A stretch of 44,999 nucleotides of DNA from Streptosporangiaceae bacterium (GTDB lineage Bacteria; Actinomycetota; Actinomycetes; Streptosporangiales; Streptosporangiaceae): positions 1 to 44,999 of the forward strand of contig JAOPYK010000279.1 in the NCBI GenBank assembly GCA_025964695.1. Direction: 5' to 3'. The notes below the pieces were generated by a model. That model saw only the letters and a program-made list of their open reading frames with translations, was not told the DNA's origin and ran no database searches. Position numbers and translations under genes: made by a program. This document shows, piece by piece, positions 22,578 to 31,993 of the stretch (its first letter is position 1; each line of letters opens with the position of its first letter).

Positions 22578-22775
22578 ATGCAGAGCTTCGCCGAGGCCAT
22601 CAGGGGCCGGCTGGGCCAGGAGCGCCGGTCGTTGGAACAGGCCATGGCCGACGGAGACCTCTTCGACCAGGACGTGCACGAGGCGGCGCTGGAGGATCTC
22701 TACCGGCTCGCCCTCCAGAACGGTGTCACGGTCCATGACCCGGCGCCCGAAGGAACCGTCCTCACCCGCCGCTGA
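22578..22775 (+). CDS. Small charged protein of unknown function
   Basis: A 65-aa hydrophilic protein (MQSFAEAIRGRLGQERRSLEQAMADGDLFD...), probably all helical with mixed charge and no cysteine, signal peptide or membrane segment. I do not recognise the family. Support for a real gene: GAGAGGGG about 6 nt before the ATG, strong GC bias at third positions, and an unusually AT-rich upstream stretch (22482-22560) that looks like a promoter. An in-frame TTG two codons earlier is less likely. Confidence 0.65.
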   Translation: MQSFAEAIRGRLGQERRSLEQAMADGDLFDQDVHEAALEDLYRLALQNGVTVHDPAPEGTVLTRR

Positions 22776-22894
22776 GGCCCGATGACGCCTAGCTGGCCGT
22801 TACCTGGCCGCGCCACGCAGGTGGCCCGGAGTGCCTGCACGCGCGGCGGACGGCGGGTCTCGCGGGGCGTACGGACCGGCAATAAAGAACGCGT

Positions 22895-22900
22895 TACAAT
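22895..22900 (+). promoter_or_regulatory. Candidate -10 of the GH3 gene
   Basis: TACAAT in a locally AT-rich patch 60 nt before the GH3 start codon. No good -35 is seen at 17 bp, so the call is tentative. Confidence 0.3.
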
Positions 22901-22959
22901 TTTCCACTCGGCCACATTCATCCTCTTGAAGTAGGCAGTCGGGGCATATCGTCCGGGCC

Positions 22960-25146
22960 ATGCTCAATCGACGGTCCGTCGTCCTGGCCGCGCTGCTGTG
23001 GAGCGCCCCCTTCGCGATCCAGACCGGAGTGGGCACCGCCGCCGCCCTGCCCGGTTCCGTGACGGCCGCCGCCGCCCGGGCCACGACGCCGTGCGGGGAC
23101 CCGGCGGCCCGGCCGTGGTGCCGGCCGGGACTGCCGGCGGACCAGCGGGCCGGGCTGCTGCTCAAGGCGCTGACGCTCGGCGAGGAACTGGACCTGATGG
23201 CCGGGGACGACCTCTTCGGTGCCCTGCACACCCCCGACTCCGGCACCGCGCACGAGGGCACCATCAACGGCATCCCGCGCCTGGGCATCCCCACCGTGCG
23301 CATGGCGGGCGGCGGCCCCGCGGGGGTGCGCCAGGGACCGGGCACGGCGCTGCCGGCTCCGATCGCGCTCGGCGCCGGCTTCGACGTCACGGCCGCCGCG
23401 CGGTTCGGCACGGTGGTCGGCGACGAGGCCCGCCGCAAGGGCAACGACGTGGCGCTGGGCCCGGCCGTGGACATCATGCGGGTCCCGCAGGCCGGCCGTT
23501 CCTACGAGGCCTACGGCGAGGACCCCTACCTGACCACGCGGCTGGCGGTCCCGTGGGTCCGCGCCGCACAGGCCCAGGGCGTCATCGCGGCGGTGAAGCA
23601 CTACCCCGCCAACAACCAGGAGAAGGACCGCTATCAGGGCAATGCGGCGGTCGCCCCGCGGACACTCCGCGAGATCTATCTCCCGGCGTTCGAGGCGACC
23701 GTGCGGAATGGCCGGGCGGGCATGGTGATGTGCGGCTATAACAAGGTCAACGGGGACCCGAGCTGCGGTAGCAAGACCCTTCTCAACCAGATCCTGCGCG
23801 ACCAATGGGGCTTTCGCGGCACGGTGATCTCCGATTGGGTGATGGCCGCCAAGGGCACCGTCGTCTCGGCCAACGGCGGCCTCGACATCGAAATGCCCAT
23901 CGGGATCGGCTACACACCGCTGGCGCTGCGCTCCGCCCTTGCGCTCGGCAAGGTGAGCCGGGCGACCGTGGACGCCCACGTCCGCGCCTACCTGCGCACC
24001 CTCTTCGCCTATGGGGTCTTCGATCGCGCCCCGTACCCCAACGCGCCGGACGGCATCGACACCGCCGGGCACGACGCCACCGCCCGGCAGATCGCCGAGA
24101 GCGGCATCACCCTGCTGAAGAACGACGGCGTGCTCCCCCTCGGCGCCCCGAAGAAGATCGCCGTCATCGGCTCGGCCGCCGACTCCTACGTCAGCGGCGG
24201 CGGCTCCTCGCAGGTCACCCCCCGCTCCCCGATCACCCCGCGCCAGGGCATCACCACCCGTGCCGGATCCGGAGCGGCCGTGACCTACTCGGACGGATCG
24301 GATCCGGCCGCCGCCGCGGCCCTGGCCCGCTCGTCGGACGTGGCGATCGTGGTGGCGGCGGCGTCGCGGCAGGAGGACGCCGATCTCAGCTGCCTCAGCC
24401 TGGAGTGTGGCATGCAGAAGCGCGGTGACCAGGACGGGCTCATCGCCAAGGTGGCCGCCGCCAATCCCCGGACCATCGTCGTGCTGGAGACCGGCGGGCC
24501 CGTTCTCACCCCGTGGGCCGGCCAGGTGGCCGCGGTCGTGGAGGCCTGGTACCCGGGCGAGCAGGGCGGCGCCGCACTGGCCCGCGTGCTGTACGGAGAC
24601 GCGGACCCGGGCGGCCGGCTGCCGGTGACGTTCCCGGCCGCGGAAGGCGACACCCCGGTCGCCGGCGACCCCCGGCGCTACCCCGGGGTCGGCGGCACCT
24701 CGACCTACTCCGAGGGCGTCTTCATGGGCTACCGGCACTATGACGCCAAGGGCATCGCCCCGAGTTTCCCCTTCGGCTTCGGCTTGTCGTACACGACCTT
24801 CACCTACGGGAAGCCGGCCGTGGGGCCGGGCGGGGTCACGGTCACCGTGACCAACACCGGGCAGCGCACCGGCACGGCCGTCCCGCAGCTCTATCTCGGG
24901 CTGCCCGCGCCGAACGCCCAGACCCCGCAGCCGCCCAGAGCCCTCAAGGGATTTTCCAAGATCGTCCTGGCGCCGGGGCAGAGCAGGCGGGTGACCTTCC
25001 CGCTGGACGCCCGTTCCTACTCGTACTGGAACGAGGCCACCGGCTCCTGGAAGATCGCCCCGGGCTGCTACCGAGTCATGGTGGGCGGATCCTCCCGCGA
25101 CATCGCCGCCACCGGCGGCATCCCCCGGGGCGGCGGCCGCTGCTGA
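22960..25146 (+). CDS. Secreted glycoside hydrolase family 3 (beta-glucosidase-like)
   Basis: Exported retaining glycosidase; family 3 includes beta-glucosidases, beta-xylosidases and others, and the substrate is not readable here. The 728-aa protein has a basic N-terminus and hydrophobic run (RRSVVLAALLWSAPFAI) ending near Ala residues, i.e. a signal peptide. The N-terminal barrel has KHYPANNQEKDR and the nucleophile Asp292 in VISDWVMA. The alpha/beta sandwich domain begins at about 365 (AESGITLLKNDGVLPLG), and a C-terminal fibronectin-III-like domain starts near 615 (VTVTNTGQRTGTAVPQLYL). Two early cysteines (TPCGD, PWCRPG) may pair. The ribosome-binding site is weak. Confidence 0.93.
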   Translation: MLNRRSVVLAALLWSAPFAIQTGVGTAAALPGSVTAAAARATTPCGDPAARPWCRPGLPADQRAGLLLKALTLGEELDLMAGDDLFGALHTPDSGTAHEGTINGIPRLGIPTVRMAGGGPAGVRQGPGTALPAPIALGAGFDVTAAARFGTVVGDEARRKGNDVALGPAVDIMRVPQAGRSYEAYGEDPYLTTRLAVPWVRAAQAQGVIAAVKHYPANNQEKDRYQGNAAVAPRTLREIYLPAFEATVRNGRAGMVMCGYNKVNGDPSCGSKTLLNQILRDQWGFRGTVISDWVMAAKGTVVSANGGLDIEMPIGIGYTPLALRSALALGKVSRATVDAHVRAYLRTLFAYGVFDRAPYPNAPDGIDTAGHDATARQIAESGITLLKNDGVLPLGAPKKIAVIGSAADSYVSGGGSSQVTPRSPITPRQGITTRAGSGAAVTYSDGSDPAAAAALARSSDVAIVVAAASRQEDADLSCLSLECGMQKRGDQDGLIAKVAAANPRTIVVLETGGPVLTPWAGQVAAVVEAWYPGEQGGAALARVLYGDADPGGRLPVTFPAAEGDTPVAGDPRRYPGVGGTSTYSEGVFMGYRHYDAKGIAPSFPFGFGLSYTTFTYGKPAVGPGGVTVTVTNTGQRTGTAVPQLYLGLPAPNAQTPQPPRALKGFSKIVLAPGQSRRVTFPLDARSYSYWNEATGSWKIAPGCYRVMVGGSSRDIAATGGIPRGGGRC

Positions 25147-25232
25147 GGGTGCCGAACGACCGTCGGGACAATGTGAAGTTTGTGGTGAATTGCCACCGAA
25201 AGGCGAGGCAGGTGAGGCTCCGGTGAACCAGA

Positions 25233-25769
25233 ATGTTCGCCATGCCTGACCAGACCCCCCGCATCACCCCGCTGCCGGAGAGCGAGTGGGACGAGACCGT
25301 CGCCGGAGTCGTCTCCGTGACCGGCCCGCTCAACATCTTCACCACGCTGGGCCGGCACCCCGACCTGTTCAAATCGTGGATCGGCTTCGGCACGATGCTC
25401 CTGATCGAGGGGACGCTGCCCGCCCGGGACCGGGAGCTGGCGATCCTGCGCGCCGCGCACAACAACGGCTGCACCTACGAATGGACTCACCATGCCCGGC
25501 TCGCCCACCAGGCCGGACTGGACGACGCGGAGATCGCGGCCCTGACCGCCGGGCTGGACGAGCATTCCTGGGCGCCGGCGGACCGGGCCGTCGTCGCGGC
25601 GGCCGACGAGCTGCACACCACCCGGACGCTCAGCCAGGCGAGCTGGGAGGCGCTGTCCGCACGCTTCGACGAGCGCGGAATGATCGAACTGGTCATCCTC
25701 GTCGGCCACTACACGATGCTGGCGTTCGCGCTGAACGCGCTCCGCGTTCAGCCCGAGCACAAGCACTGA
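25233..25769 (+). CDS. Carboxymuconolactone decarboxylase (AhpD-like) family protein
   Basis: A 178-aa all-helical protein of the CMD/AhpD superfamily. PARDRELAILRAAHNNGCTYEWTHHARLAHQAGLDD contains the YEW--H signature. The CxxC of true AhpD alkylhydroperoxidases is absent (the only nearby cysteine is in NNGCTYEW), so the activity is unclear. CCGGTGA lies about 7 nt before the ATG at 25233; an ATG three codons later is possible. It stands alone between the GH3 gene and a protein kinase gene, all on the plus strand. Confidence 0.88.
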   Translation: MFAMPDQTPRITPLPESEWDETVAGVVSVTGPLNIFTTLGRHPDLFKSWIGFGTMLLIEGTLPARDRELAILRAAHNNGCTYEWTHHARLAHQAGLDDAEIAALTAGLDEHSWAPADRAVVAAADELHTTRTLSQASWEALSARFDERGMIELVILVGHYTMLAFALNALRVQPEHKH

Positions 25770-25924
25770 GACGCCGGGGGCAGTGTGCACACCGGCTCGG
25801 ATTGCGGCACCTCATCCCATTCGGTGATCTTTCGCCGGATGGGACGACGTTTCCCTGCCACACTCCCCCTCGGACGCGATACAAATAGGGCAATCTGCCT
25901 GCCCCCTGTAACGCCGGAGCACAC

Positions 25925-26851
25925 GTGCCTGACGACACTCCCCTCGGCCCGGACGATCCGCGCCGCCTGGGCGGTTACACGCTCATCGGGCGGCTGGGCG
26001 AGGGCGGTCAGGGCGTGGTCTACCTGGGCCGTGATCGCGGCGGTGACCTGGTCACGGTGAAACTGCTGCGCGGTGGCTGGGCGGCCAGCCAGCGCGCCCG
26101 CACGCGGTTCATGAAGGAGGCCGCGGCTGCCCGGCGGGTCGCCGCCCCGCACACGGCCCGGGTGCTCGACGCCGAGGTGACCGGTGACCGGCCCTACATC
26201 GTCAGCGAGTTCATCGAGGGCCCCTCGCTGCAGCACGTCGTCGAGGACCGCGGGCCGCTGGCCGGCGCGCAGTTGCGCAAGGTGGCGATGCGGACCGCGG
26301 CCGCGCTGGCCGCCATCCACCGGGCCGGCATCGTGCACCGCGACTTCAAACCCGGCAACGTGCTGCTCGGCCCGGAGGGCGCCAAAGTGATCGACTTCGG
26401 GGTGGCCCGCACCCTGGACAGCACGCCGACGACCACCGGGCCGGTGGGAACGCCCGCCTACATGTCCCCGGAGCAGATCGAGGAGGAACCGGTCGGGACG
26501 AGCGCCGACGTCTTCGCCTGGGGCTCCACCATGGTGTTCGCGGCCACCGGCCGCCCGCCGTTCGGCTCCGGCTCCGGACCGGCCGTCATGCGCCGGGTGA
26601 CCGAACGCGCGCCCGACCTCGGCGACCTCAAGGATCCGCTGCGGGAACTGGTCGAGCGCTGCCTGGACAAGAACCCGGCAGCCCGGCCGACCGCTCCGCA
26701 GGTCGTGCAGTCCCTGCGCGCCGGCGCGCCGCCCCGGCCCAAGCCCAGGCCAAAGAAGATCCCCGCCTACCGCTGGCGGATGATGGTCGCCCTGGCCGCC
26801 GTGGTCGTCCTCGGCTTCGTCCTGGGCATCCTCATGCCCGCCCACGGCTGA
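25925..26851 (+). CDS. Membrane-anchored Ser/Thr protein kinase without a sensor domain
   Basis: Hanks-type kinase of 308 aa. The glycine loop is GRLGEGGQGVVYLG (22-35), the ATP lysine Lys46 in VTVKLL, the catalytic loop HRDFKPGN (138-145) and DFG at 157-159; GTPAYMSPEQ is the activation-segment end. A basic stretch (KPRPKK) is followed by one transmembrane helix (about 286-304) and only four residues outside, so no extracellular receptor exists. All catalytic residues are intact. The start is GTG with CCGGAG about 6 nt upstream. Substrates unknown. Confidence 0.93.
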   Translation: MPDDTPLGPDDPRRLGGYTLIGRLGEGGQGVVYLGRDRGGDLVTVKLLRGGWAASQRARTRFMKEAAAARRVAAPHTARVLDAEVTGDRPYIVSEFIEGPSLQHVVEDRGPLAGAQLRKVAMRTAAALAAIHRAGIVHRDFKPGNVLLGPEGAKVIDFGVARTLDSTPTTTGPVGTPAYMSPEQIEEEPVGTSADVFAWGSTMVFAATGRPPFGSGSGPAVMRRVTERAPDLGDLKDPLRELVERCLDKNPAARPTAPQVVQSLRAGAPPRPKPRPKKIPAYRWRMMVALAAVVVLGFVLGILMPAHG

Positions 26852-26897
26852 GCCGTCACCCGGCGGGCCGGAGCCCCGCCACGCTCAGTGCCGGTCG

Positions 26898-27062
26898 TCA
26901 CCAGTGCGGCGGCCTGTCCTCGAGGAAGCGGTCGTCGTCGTCGGCGGACGCGCGCCACTCTCCCCAGCCGGTGTCGGTGTCGTCACGGGTCTGGTCCGGC
27001 AGGATCTCCAGGTCGTCGTCGGAGAGATCGACCTGCCGGTCGTCATCGGGTGCGATGCTCAT
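26898..27062 (-). CDS. Small acidic conserved protein
   Basis: A 54-aa, Asp/Glu-rich protein (MSIAPDDDRQVDLSDDDLEI..., ending DDDDRFLEDRPPHW). I recall very similar small proteins near thiE in other actinobacteria but know of no function. It follows thiE by 47 nt on the same strand and is probably the last gene of that operon. The ATG at 27062 lacks a clear ribosome-binding site; another ATG six codons upstream is possible. The frame continues much further upstream inside thiE, and that part is not coding. Confidence 0.7.
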   Translation of the reverse strand: MSIAPDDDRQVDLSDDDLEILPDQTRDDTDTGWGEWRASADDDDRFLEDRPPHW

Positions 27063-27109
27063 GCAGTCATTGTCATACATCCGGGGGTGGCATTCGAGCA
27101 TCCCCCCTG

Positions 27110-27787
27110 TCAACACCGCGCGTCGCGCAGGCGACGGGCCAGTTCGGCGGCCGCCGCGCCCGGGGCCGGCGCCTCGGTGAGGGCCCGGACCACCACGACA
27201 CGCCGGGCGCCCCGGTCCAGCACCTGATCGAGGTTGGCCAGGTCGATGCCGCCGATGGCGAACCACGGCCGAGACCCCCGCTGCGCGGCCACGTACTCCA
27301 GCAGCTTGGGCCCGGGTGCCGACCGGCCCGGCTTGGTAGGGGTCGGCCAGACCGGGCCGGCGGCGAAGTAGTCGACCCCCGGCTCGGCGGCGGCGGCCGA
27401 CGCCTGCTCGTCGGAGTGCGTCGAGCGCCCGATCAGCACGTCCTCGCCGAGGATGCGCCTAGCGACCCCGACCGGAAGGTCGTCCTGCCCGAGGTGCAGC
27501 ACGTCGGGCCGCGCCACGACGGCGACGTCGGCACGGTCGTTGACCGCCAGCAGCGCCCCGTGCCGGTCACAGGCCTCCCGGAACACCGAGAGGTACTCGA
27601 TCTCCTGGCGCGCCTCCAGCCCCTTCTGGCGGAGCTGGACGATGTCCACGCCGTTCCCCAGCACCGCGTCCAGGAACTCCGGCAGATCCCCCTGCCGCTC
27701 CCGGGCGTCGGTGCAGAGGTACAGGCGGGCCCGGTCGAGCCGGGCCCGCAGCGATACGGCGCGGTCGGACGGCAGATGCAGCGGCAC
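27110..27787 (-). CDS. thiE: Thiamine-phosphate synthase
   Basis: Joins the thiazole and pyrimidine phosphates into thiamine phosphate. The 225-aa TIM-barrel protein shows [23 protein letters not shown] (pyrophosphate binding), [51 protein letters not shown] and [29 protein letters not shown], all family signatures. The start is GTG with GAGAGAT about 10 nt upstream. It is in a minus-strand group with an Rv2175c-like gene and a flavoprotein. The TPP riboswitch nearby faces thiO on the other strand, and none is visible in the 51 nt before thiE. Confidence 0.96.
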   Translation of the reverse strand: MPLHLPSDRAVSLRARLDRARLYLCTDARERQGDLPEFLDAVLGNGVDIVQLRQKGLEARQEIEYLSVFREACDRHGALLAVNDRADVAVVARPDVLHLGQDDLPVGVARRILGEDVLIGRSTHSDEQASAAAAEPGVDYFAAGPVWPTPTKPGRSAPGPKLLEYVAAQRGSRPWFAIGGIDLANLDQVLDRGARRVVVVRALTEAPAPGAAAAELARRLRDARC

Positions 27788-27838
27788 GGGAATGTGATCT
27801 CTCGTGTGGGCGGGCCCGTGAGGGCCCGGCCGGCGGGC

Positions 27839-28228
27839 TTAGAAGGCGAGGGCCTGGGCCCGCCTGCGAATCTCGGTGCCCCGGTTCTCCGCCAGTGCCT
27901 GCGCCGGGGTCCCCGGCAGCGTGTCGTCGTCGGTGAACAGCCAGCGCAGCGCCTCTGCCTCGCTGTAGCCGGCGTCGGCCAGCAGCGTGAGCGTGCCGCT
28001 CAGTCCCTTGACGACCTGCTTGTCCTGGATGAAGATCGCGGGGATCCGGTAGCCGCCCTCGTGCGGAACGCCGAGGAGCTTGTGGTCACGGATCAGTTGC
28101 TTGGCCTTGTTCTGGTTGAGCCCGAGGGCGACGGCCGCCTCCGGAAGGGAAAGCCACTCTCCCACCAGGTCCTCGGCGCTCTTTCCGGTCGCGCTATCAA
28201 CAGCGGTGTTCATCTGTGTCACGGACAC
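27839..28228 (-). CDS. Rv2175c-family DNA-binding protein
   Basis: A 129-aa homologue of M. tuberculosis Rv2175c, a winged-helix DNA-binding protein reported to be phosphorylated by PknL. The N-terminal region has EWLSLPEAAVALGLNQNKAKQLIRDHKLLGVP (about 24-55), a helix-turn-helix, followed by GGYRIPAIFIQDKQVVKGLSGTLTLLADAGYSEAEALRWLF. The N-terminal Thr/Ser-containing tail could be the phosphorylation site, as in the mycobacterial protein. The start is GTG with AGAGGTGG upstream. A PknL-like PASTA kinase is about 3.8 kb away. Confidence 0.85.
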   Translation of the reverse strand: MSVTQMNTAVDSATGKSAEDLVGEWLSLPEAAVALGLNQNKAKQLIRDHKLLGVPHEGGYRIPAIFIQDKQVVKGLSGTLTLLADAGYSEAEALRWLFTDDDTLPGTPAQALAENRGTEIRRRAQALAF

Positions 28229-28271
28229 CTTGGTACCACCTCTGGGAAGTGCTCAAACCGCCAGAACCGTC

Positions 28272-29486
28272 TCAGGTGCGCACAGTGTTACGGAACGCCA
28301 CCCCGGGATCGATGATCAAATCCGGGTCGACCGGTGTCCCGCTCATCATGAGCCGGCGAGCCTGTACCAGATCACGCGGCCGGTCCACGGTCAAGATCGC
28401 ATCCAGCCGATCACCGGTGAGCCAGCACGCGGCCCATTTCGGCTCGGCCGGGTCCCCGCGGAACACCAGCCGGGCCGTCCCCGGATAACCCGCGAACTGC
28501 ACCATTCGACCGAACTGCTCGGACCAGAAGTACGGAACCGTGTCGTAGCGGGCGTCCTGCCCGAGCAACGACGCGGCGGCTACCTCCGGGGCGTTGAGCG
28601 CCGTGTCCCAGTGCTCGACCCGCAGCCGCCGGCCGTACCGGTCCGACCACCACGCCGTGCAGTCACCGGCCGCGACGATCTCGGGCCGCCGGGTGCGCAG
28701 CGACGCGTCCACCACCACCCCGCCTTCGAGCTCCAGCCCGGAGCCCGCCAGCCAGGCCGTCTCTGGGCGGACGCCGACTCCCACCACCACCTCATGGGCG
28801 TCGATCCAGCCACCGCCGGCCAGGGCGAGACCGTCCGGTTCGATCGAGGCGACCTTGATCCCGCACCGCAGCTCGACCCCCGCCTCGGCGTACCACGGGA
28901 TGGTCAGCGCGCCGATCTCGGGGCCGACGGCGCCCGCCAGCGGCGCGTCGGCGGCCTCCACGACGGTGACCCGGCAGCCCAGCCGGGCGGCCGCCGTGGC
29001 CACCTCGGCCCCGATCCACCCGGCGCCGACGATGACGATGCGGGCGCCCTCGGTGAGGCCGGCCCGCAGGGCCCGGGCGTCCTCGATCGTGCGGATCACG
29101 TGCTGCGGCCCGCCCCCGGGCAGCCGGACCGGCGTCGAACCGGTGGCGATCACGAGCCCGTCGAAGGGCAGTTCCCCCGCCGAAGACTCCAGCGTCCCGC
29201 CGCTGCGCTCGGCCAGCCGCAGTCCCGTCACGGTGTGCCCGAGCAGGAGCTCGCAGCGCAGCGCGTCCCAGTCGGTGTCGACGGTCGTGTCGTCGGTGTC
29301 CCCGAGGAGCACCGCCTTGGACAGCGGCGGCCGGTCGTACGGCTTGTGCCACTCGGCCCCGACGAGGGTGATCGAGCCCTGATACCCCTTGGCCCGCAGC
29401 GCCTCGACCGACCGTACTCCCGCCAGGCCGGCACCCACGACCACCACGGCGCCCAGTGACGGGGGTCCGCCCCCAACCGCATCCAT
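28272..29486 (-). CDS. FAD-dependent oxidoreductase, ferredoxin-reductase type
   Basis: A 404-aa flavoprotein of the putidaredoxin/rhodocoxin-reductase group that probably passes NAD(P)H electrons to a ferredoxin. It has an FAD Rossmann loop VVVVGAGLAGVRSVEALR (14-31), RPPLSKAVLLG, the NAD(P)H loop IVIVGAGWIGAEVATAAARLG, VAAGDCTAWW and the C-terminal EHWDTALNAPEVAAASLLG and PYFWSEQFG segments typical of this group. No ferredoxin or P450 gene is adjacent. It is the first gene of the minus-strand group leading to thiE; the 110-nt gap to the TPP riboswitch is a divergent promoter region. Confidence 0.92.
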   Translation of the reverse strand: MDAVGGGPPSLGAVVVVGAGLAGVRSVEALRAKGYQGSITLVGAEWHKPYDRPPLSKAVLLGDTDDTTVDTDWDALRCELLLGHTVTGLRLAERSGGTLESSAGELPFDGLVIATGSTPVRLPGGGPQHVIRTIEDARALRAGLTEGARIVIVGAGWIGAEVATAAARLGCRVTVVEAADAPLAGAVGPEIGALTIPWYAEAGVELRCGIKVASIEPDGLALAGGGWIDAHEVVVGVGVRPETAWLAGSGLELEGGVVVDASLRTRRPEIVAAGDCTAWWSDRYGRRLRVEHWDTALNAPEVAAASLLGQDARYDTVPYFWSEQFGRMVQFAGYPGTARLVFRGDPAEPKWAACWLTGDRLDAILTVDRPRDLVQARRLMMSGTPVDPDLIIDPGVAFRNTVRT

Positions 29487-29583
29487 GACGGCACACCCTA
29501 GTACGGGGCCGCCGGCCCGACGTAGACGGGTGTCCAGACATATGACCGTATGGTGCGGCGGTGCCGGGCGGCCTGCCGGGACA

Positions 29584-29589
29584 TACGCT
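29584..29589 (+). promoter_or_regulatory. -10 element for the thiO-thiS-thiG transcript
   Basis: TACGCT ends 7-8 nt before the expected 5' edge of the TPP riboswitch. The -35 region is GC-rich and not recognisable. Confidence 0.45.
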
Positions 29590-29596
29590 AGGGGGG

Positions 29597-29692
29597 ACGA
29601 GCGCGGGAGTCCGGTTCGACTGGGCTGAGAGGGCGGCTGATGGGGCCGCCGACCGCTACGACCTGATCCGGATCATGCCGGCGAAGGGAGCG
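29597..29692 (+). promoter_or_regulatory. TPP riboswitch (THI element)
   Basis: All signature pieces are present in order: GCGCGGGAGTCC at 29601-29612, GGGCTGAGAGGG at 29622-29633 (pyrimidine-binding CUGAGA), a variable P3-type arm GGCGGC/GCCGCC, then ACCTGATCCGGATCATGCC at 29661-29679 and GGCGAAGGGAG at 29680-29690 (pyrophosphate-binding half). The 3' edge overlaps the thiO Shine-Dalgarno region (GTG at 29698), and there is no terminator, so control is probably at translation initiation. Confidence 0.95.
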
Positions 29693-29697
29693 AAAGG

Positions 29698-30861
29698 GTG
29701 TCCGATCCAGCGCCACGAGACGTGGTGATCGTCGGAGCGGGGGTCATCGGGCTGGTGACCGCCTGGCGAGCCGTCCAGCGCGGACTGACGGTCACGCTTG
29801 TGGACCCGGAGCCGGCCAGCGGGGCATCGCACGTCGCGGCGGGGATGCTGACCCCGGTCAGCGAGCTCACCTACGGCGAGGAGCCGCTGCTGCGCCTCGG
29901 CCTCGCCTCCCGGGACCGCTACCCGTCCTTCGTCGCCGAGCTCGAGGAGCTCACCGGGCAGCGGACCGGGCACCGGGCCGACGGGCTCCTCGAGGTCGCC
30001 TTCGACGGCGACGATCTGGGTTACCTCGACGACCTGCGGCGTTTCCAGGAGACCCTGGGAGTGCGCACCGAGGCCCTGACGGGCCGGGAGTGCCGCGCGC
30101 TGGAGCCGATGCTGGCGCCCTCGGTGCGGGGCGGGCTGCTGGCCCCCGACGACGGCTCGATCGACCCGCGGCGGCTCACCGCCGCGCTGCTGACCGCGGT
30201 CGCCCGCGTCGGTGGCGAGCTCGTACGGCTTGCCGCCACCGACGTGATCGTCGAGCGGGACACCGCCGTGGGGATACGGCTGGCGGACGGCCGCGAGATC
30301 CGGGCCGGCCGGGTGGTGCTGGCGGCCGGCCCGTGGATCGGCGACCTCGGCGGGCTGCCGCCGGGCATCGTGCCGCCGGTCCGGCCGGTGAAAGGGCAGG
30401 TGCTGCGGCTGAGGGCCGGCCCGGCGAGCCGGGAGCCCTTCCTGGCCCGGTCGACCCGAGGACTGGTGCGAGGCTTCTCGATCTACCTGGTGCCGCGTGC
30501 GGACGGCGAGATCGTGGTGGGGGCGACCCAGGAGGAGCTCGGGTATGACACCACCATCACGGCGGGCGGGATCTGGGAGCTGCTGCGCGACGCCCGCGAG
30601 CTGGTGCCCGGCATCACCGAGCTGGAGTTCATCGAGGTGAACGCGGGCCTGCGCCCGGGGTCCCCGGACAACGCCCCGATTCTCGGCCCGGCCGCGCTGC
30701 CCGGCTTGTTCCTGGCCGGCGGGCACTTCCGCAGCGGGGTGCTGCTGGCCCCGGTGACCGGGGACGTGATGGCCGAGGTGCTGTCGGGCGGCGAACTGCC
30801 GGCGGTCGCCGAGGCCTTCGCCCCGAGCCGGTTCGACCAGGTCGATTCGAGAAGGCGGTGA
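29698..30861 (+). CDS. thiO: Glycine oxidase ThiO
   Basis: FAD enzyme that oxidises glycine to dehydroglycine for the thiazole moiety. The 387-aa protein has the dinucleotide loop VVIVGAGVIGLVTAWRAVQRG (9-29), GASHVAAGMLTPVSE, the DDGSIDPRRLTAAL segment, VVLAAGPWIGDL and the C-terminal GLRPGSPDNAPILGP, all family-typical. The start is GTG, placed directly after the TPP riboswitch, with GAAGGGAG/GAAAGG as ribosome-binding region. It begins the thiO-thiS-thiG operon. Confidence 0.95.
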   Translation: MSDPAPRDVVIVGAGVIGLVTAWRAVQRGLTVTLVDPEPASGASHVAAGMLTPVSELTYGEEPLLRLGLASRDRYPSFVAELEELTGQRTGHRADGLLEVAFDGDDLGYLDDLRRFQETLGVRTEALTGRECRALEPMLAPSVRGGLLAPDDGSIDPRRLTAALLTAVARVGGELVRLAATDVIVERDTAVGIRLADGREIRAGRVVLAAGPWIGDLGGLPPGIVPPVRPVKGQVLRLRAGPASREPFLARSTRGLVRGFSIYLVPRADGEIVVGATQEELGYDTTITAGGIWELLRDARELVPGITELEFIEVNAGLRPGSPDNAPILGPAALPGLFLAGGHFRSGVLLAPVTGDVMAEVLSGGELPAVAEAFAPSRFDQVDSRRR

Positions 30862-30863
30862 GC

Positions 30864-31884
<1,021 letters not shown>

Positions 31885-31885
<1 letters not shown>

Positions 31886-31905
31886 CCCGGAAGGCCTTTC
31901 CGGGC
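31885..31905 (+). terminator. Hairpin directly after thiG
   Basis: A perfect 8-bp GC-rich stem (31885-31892 with 31898-31905, 5-nt loop) starts at the thiG stop codon. There is no T-tract, but such hairpins often end actinobacterial transcripts, and the next gene has its own promoter. Confidence 0.5.
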
Positions 31906-31980
31906 GACGACGCGCGGGGTCGCCCGAGAATCGACTCATGCTCATACTCCGGACTGATGGGAGCAGGCGCGAATCGCCCG

Positions 31981-31986
31981 TACACT
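31981..31986 (+). promoter_or_regulatory. -10 of a leaderless PASTA-kinase mRNA
   Basis: TACACT ends 7 nt before the ATG at 31994, with no Shine-Dalgarno sequence between. The -35 region is poor. Confidence 0.4.
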
Positions 31987-31993
31987 CACACCG

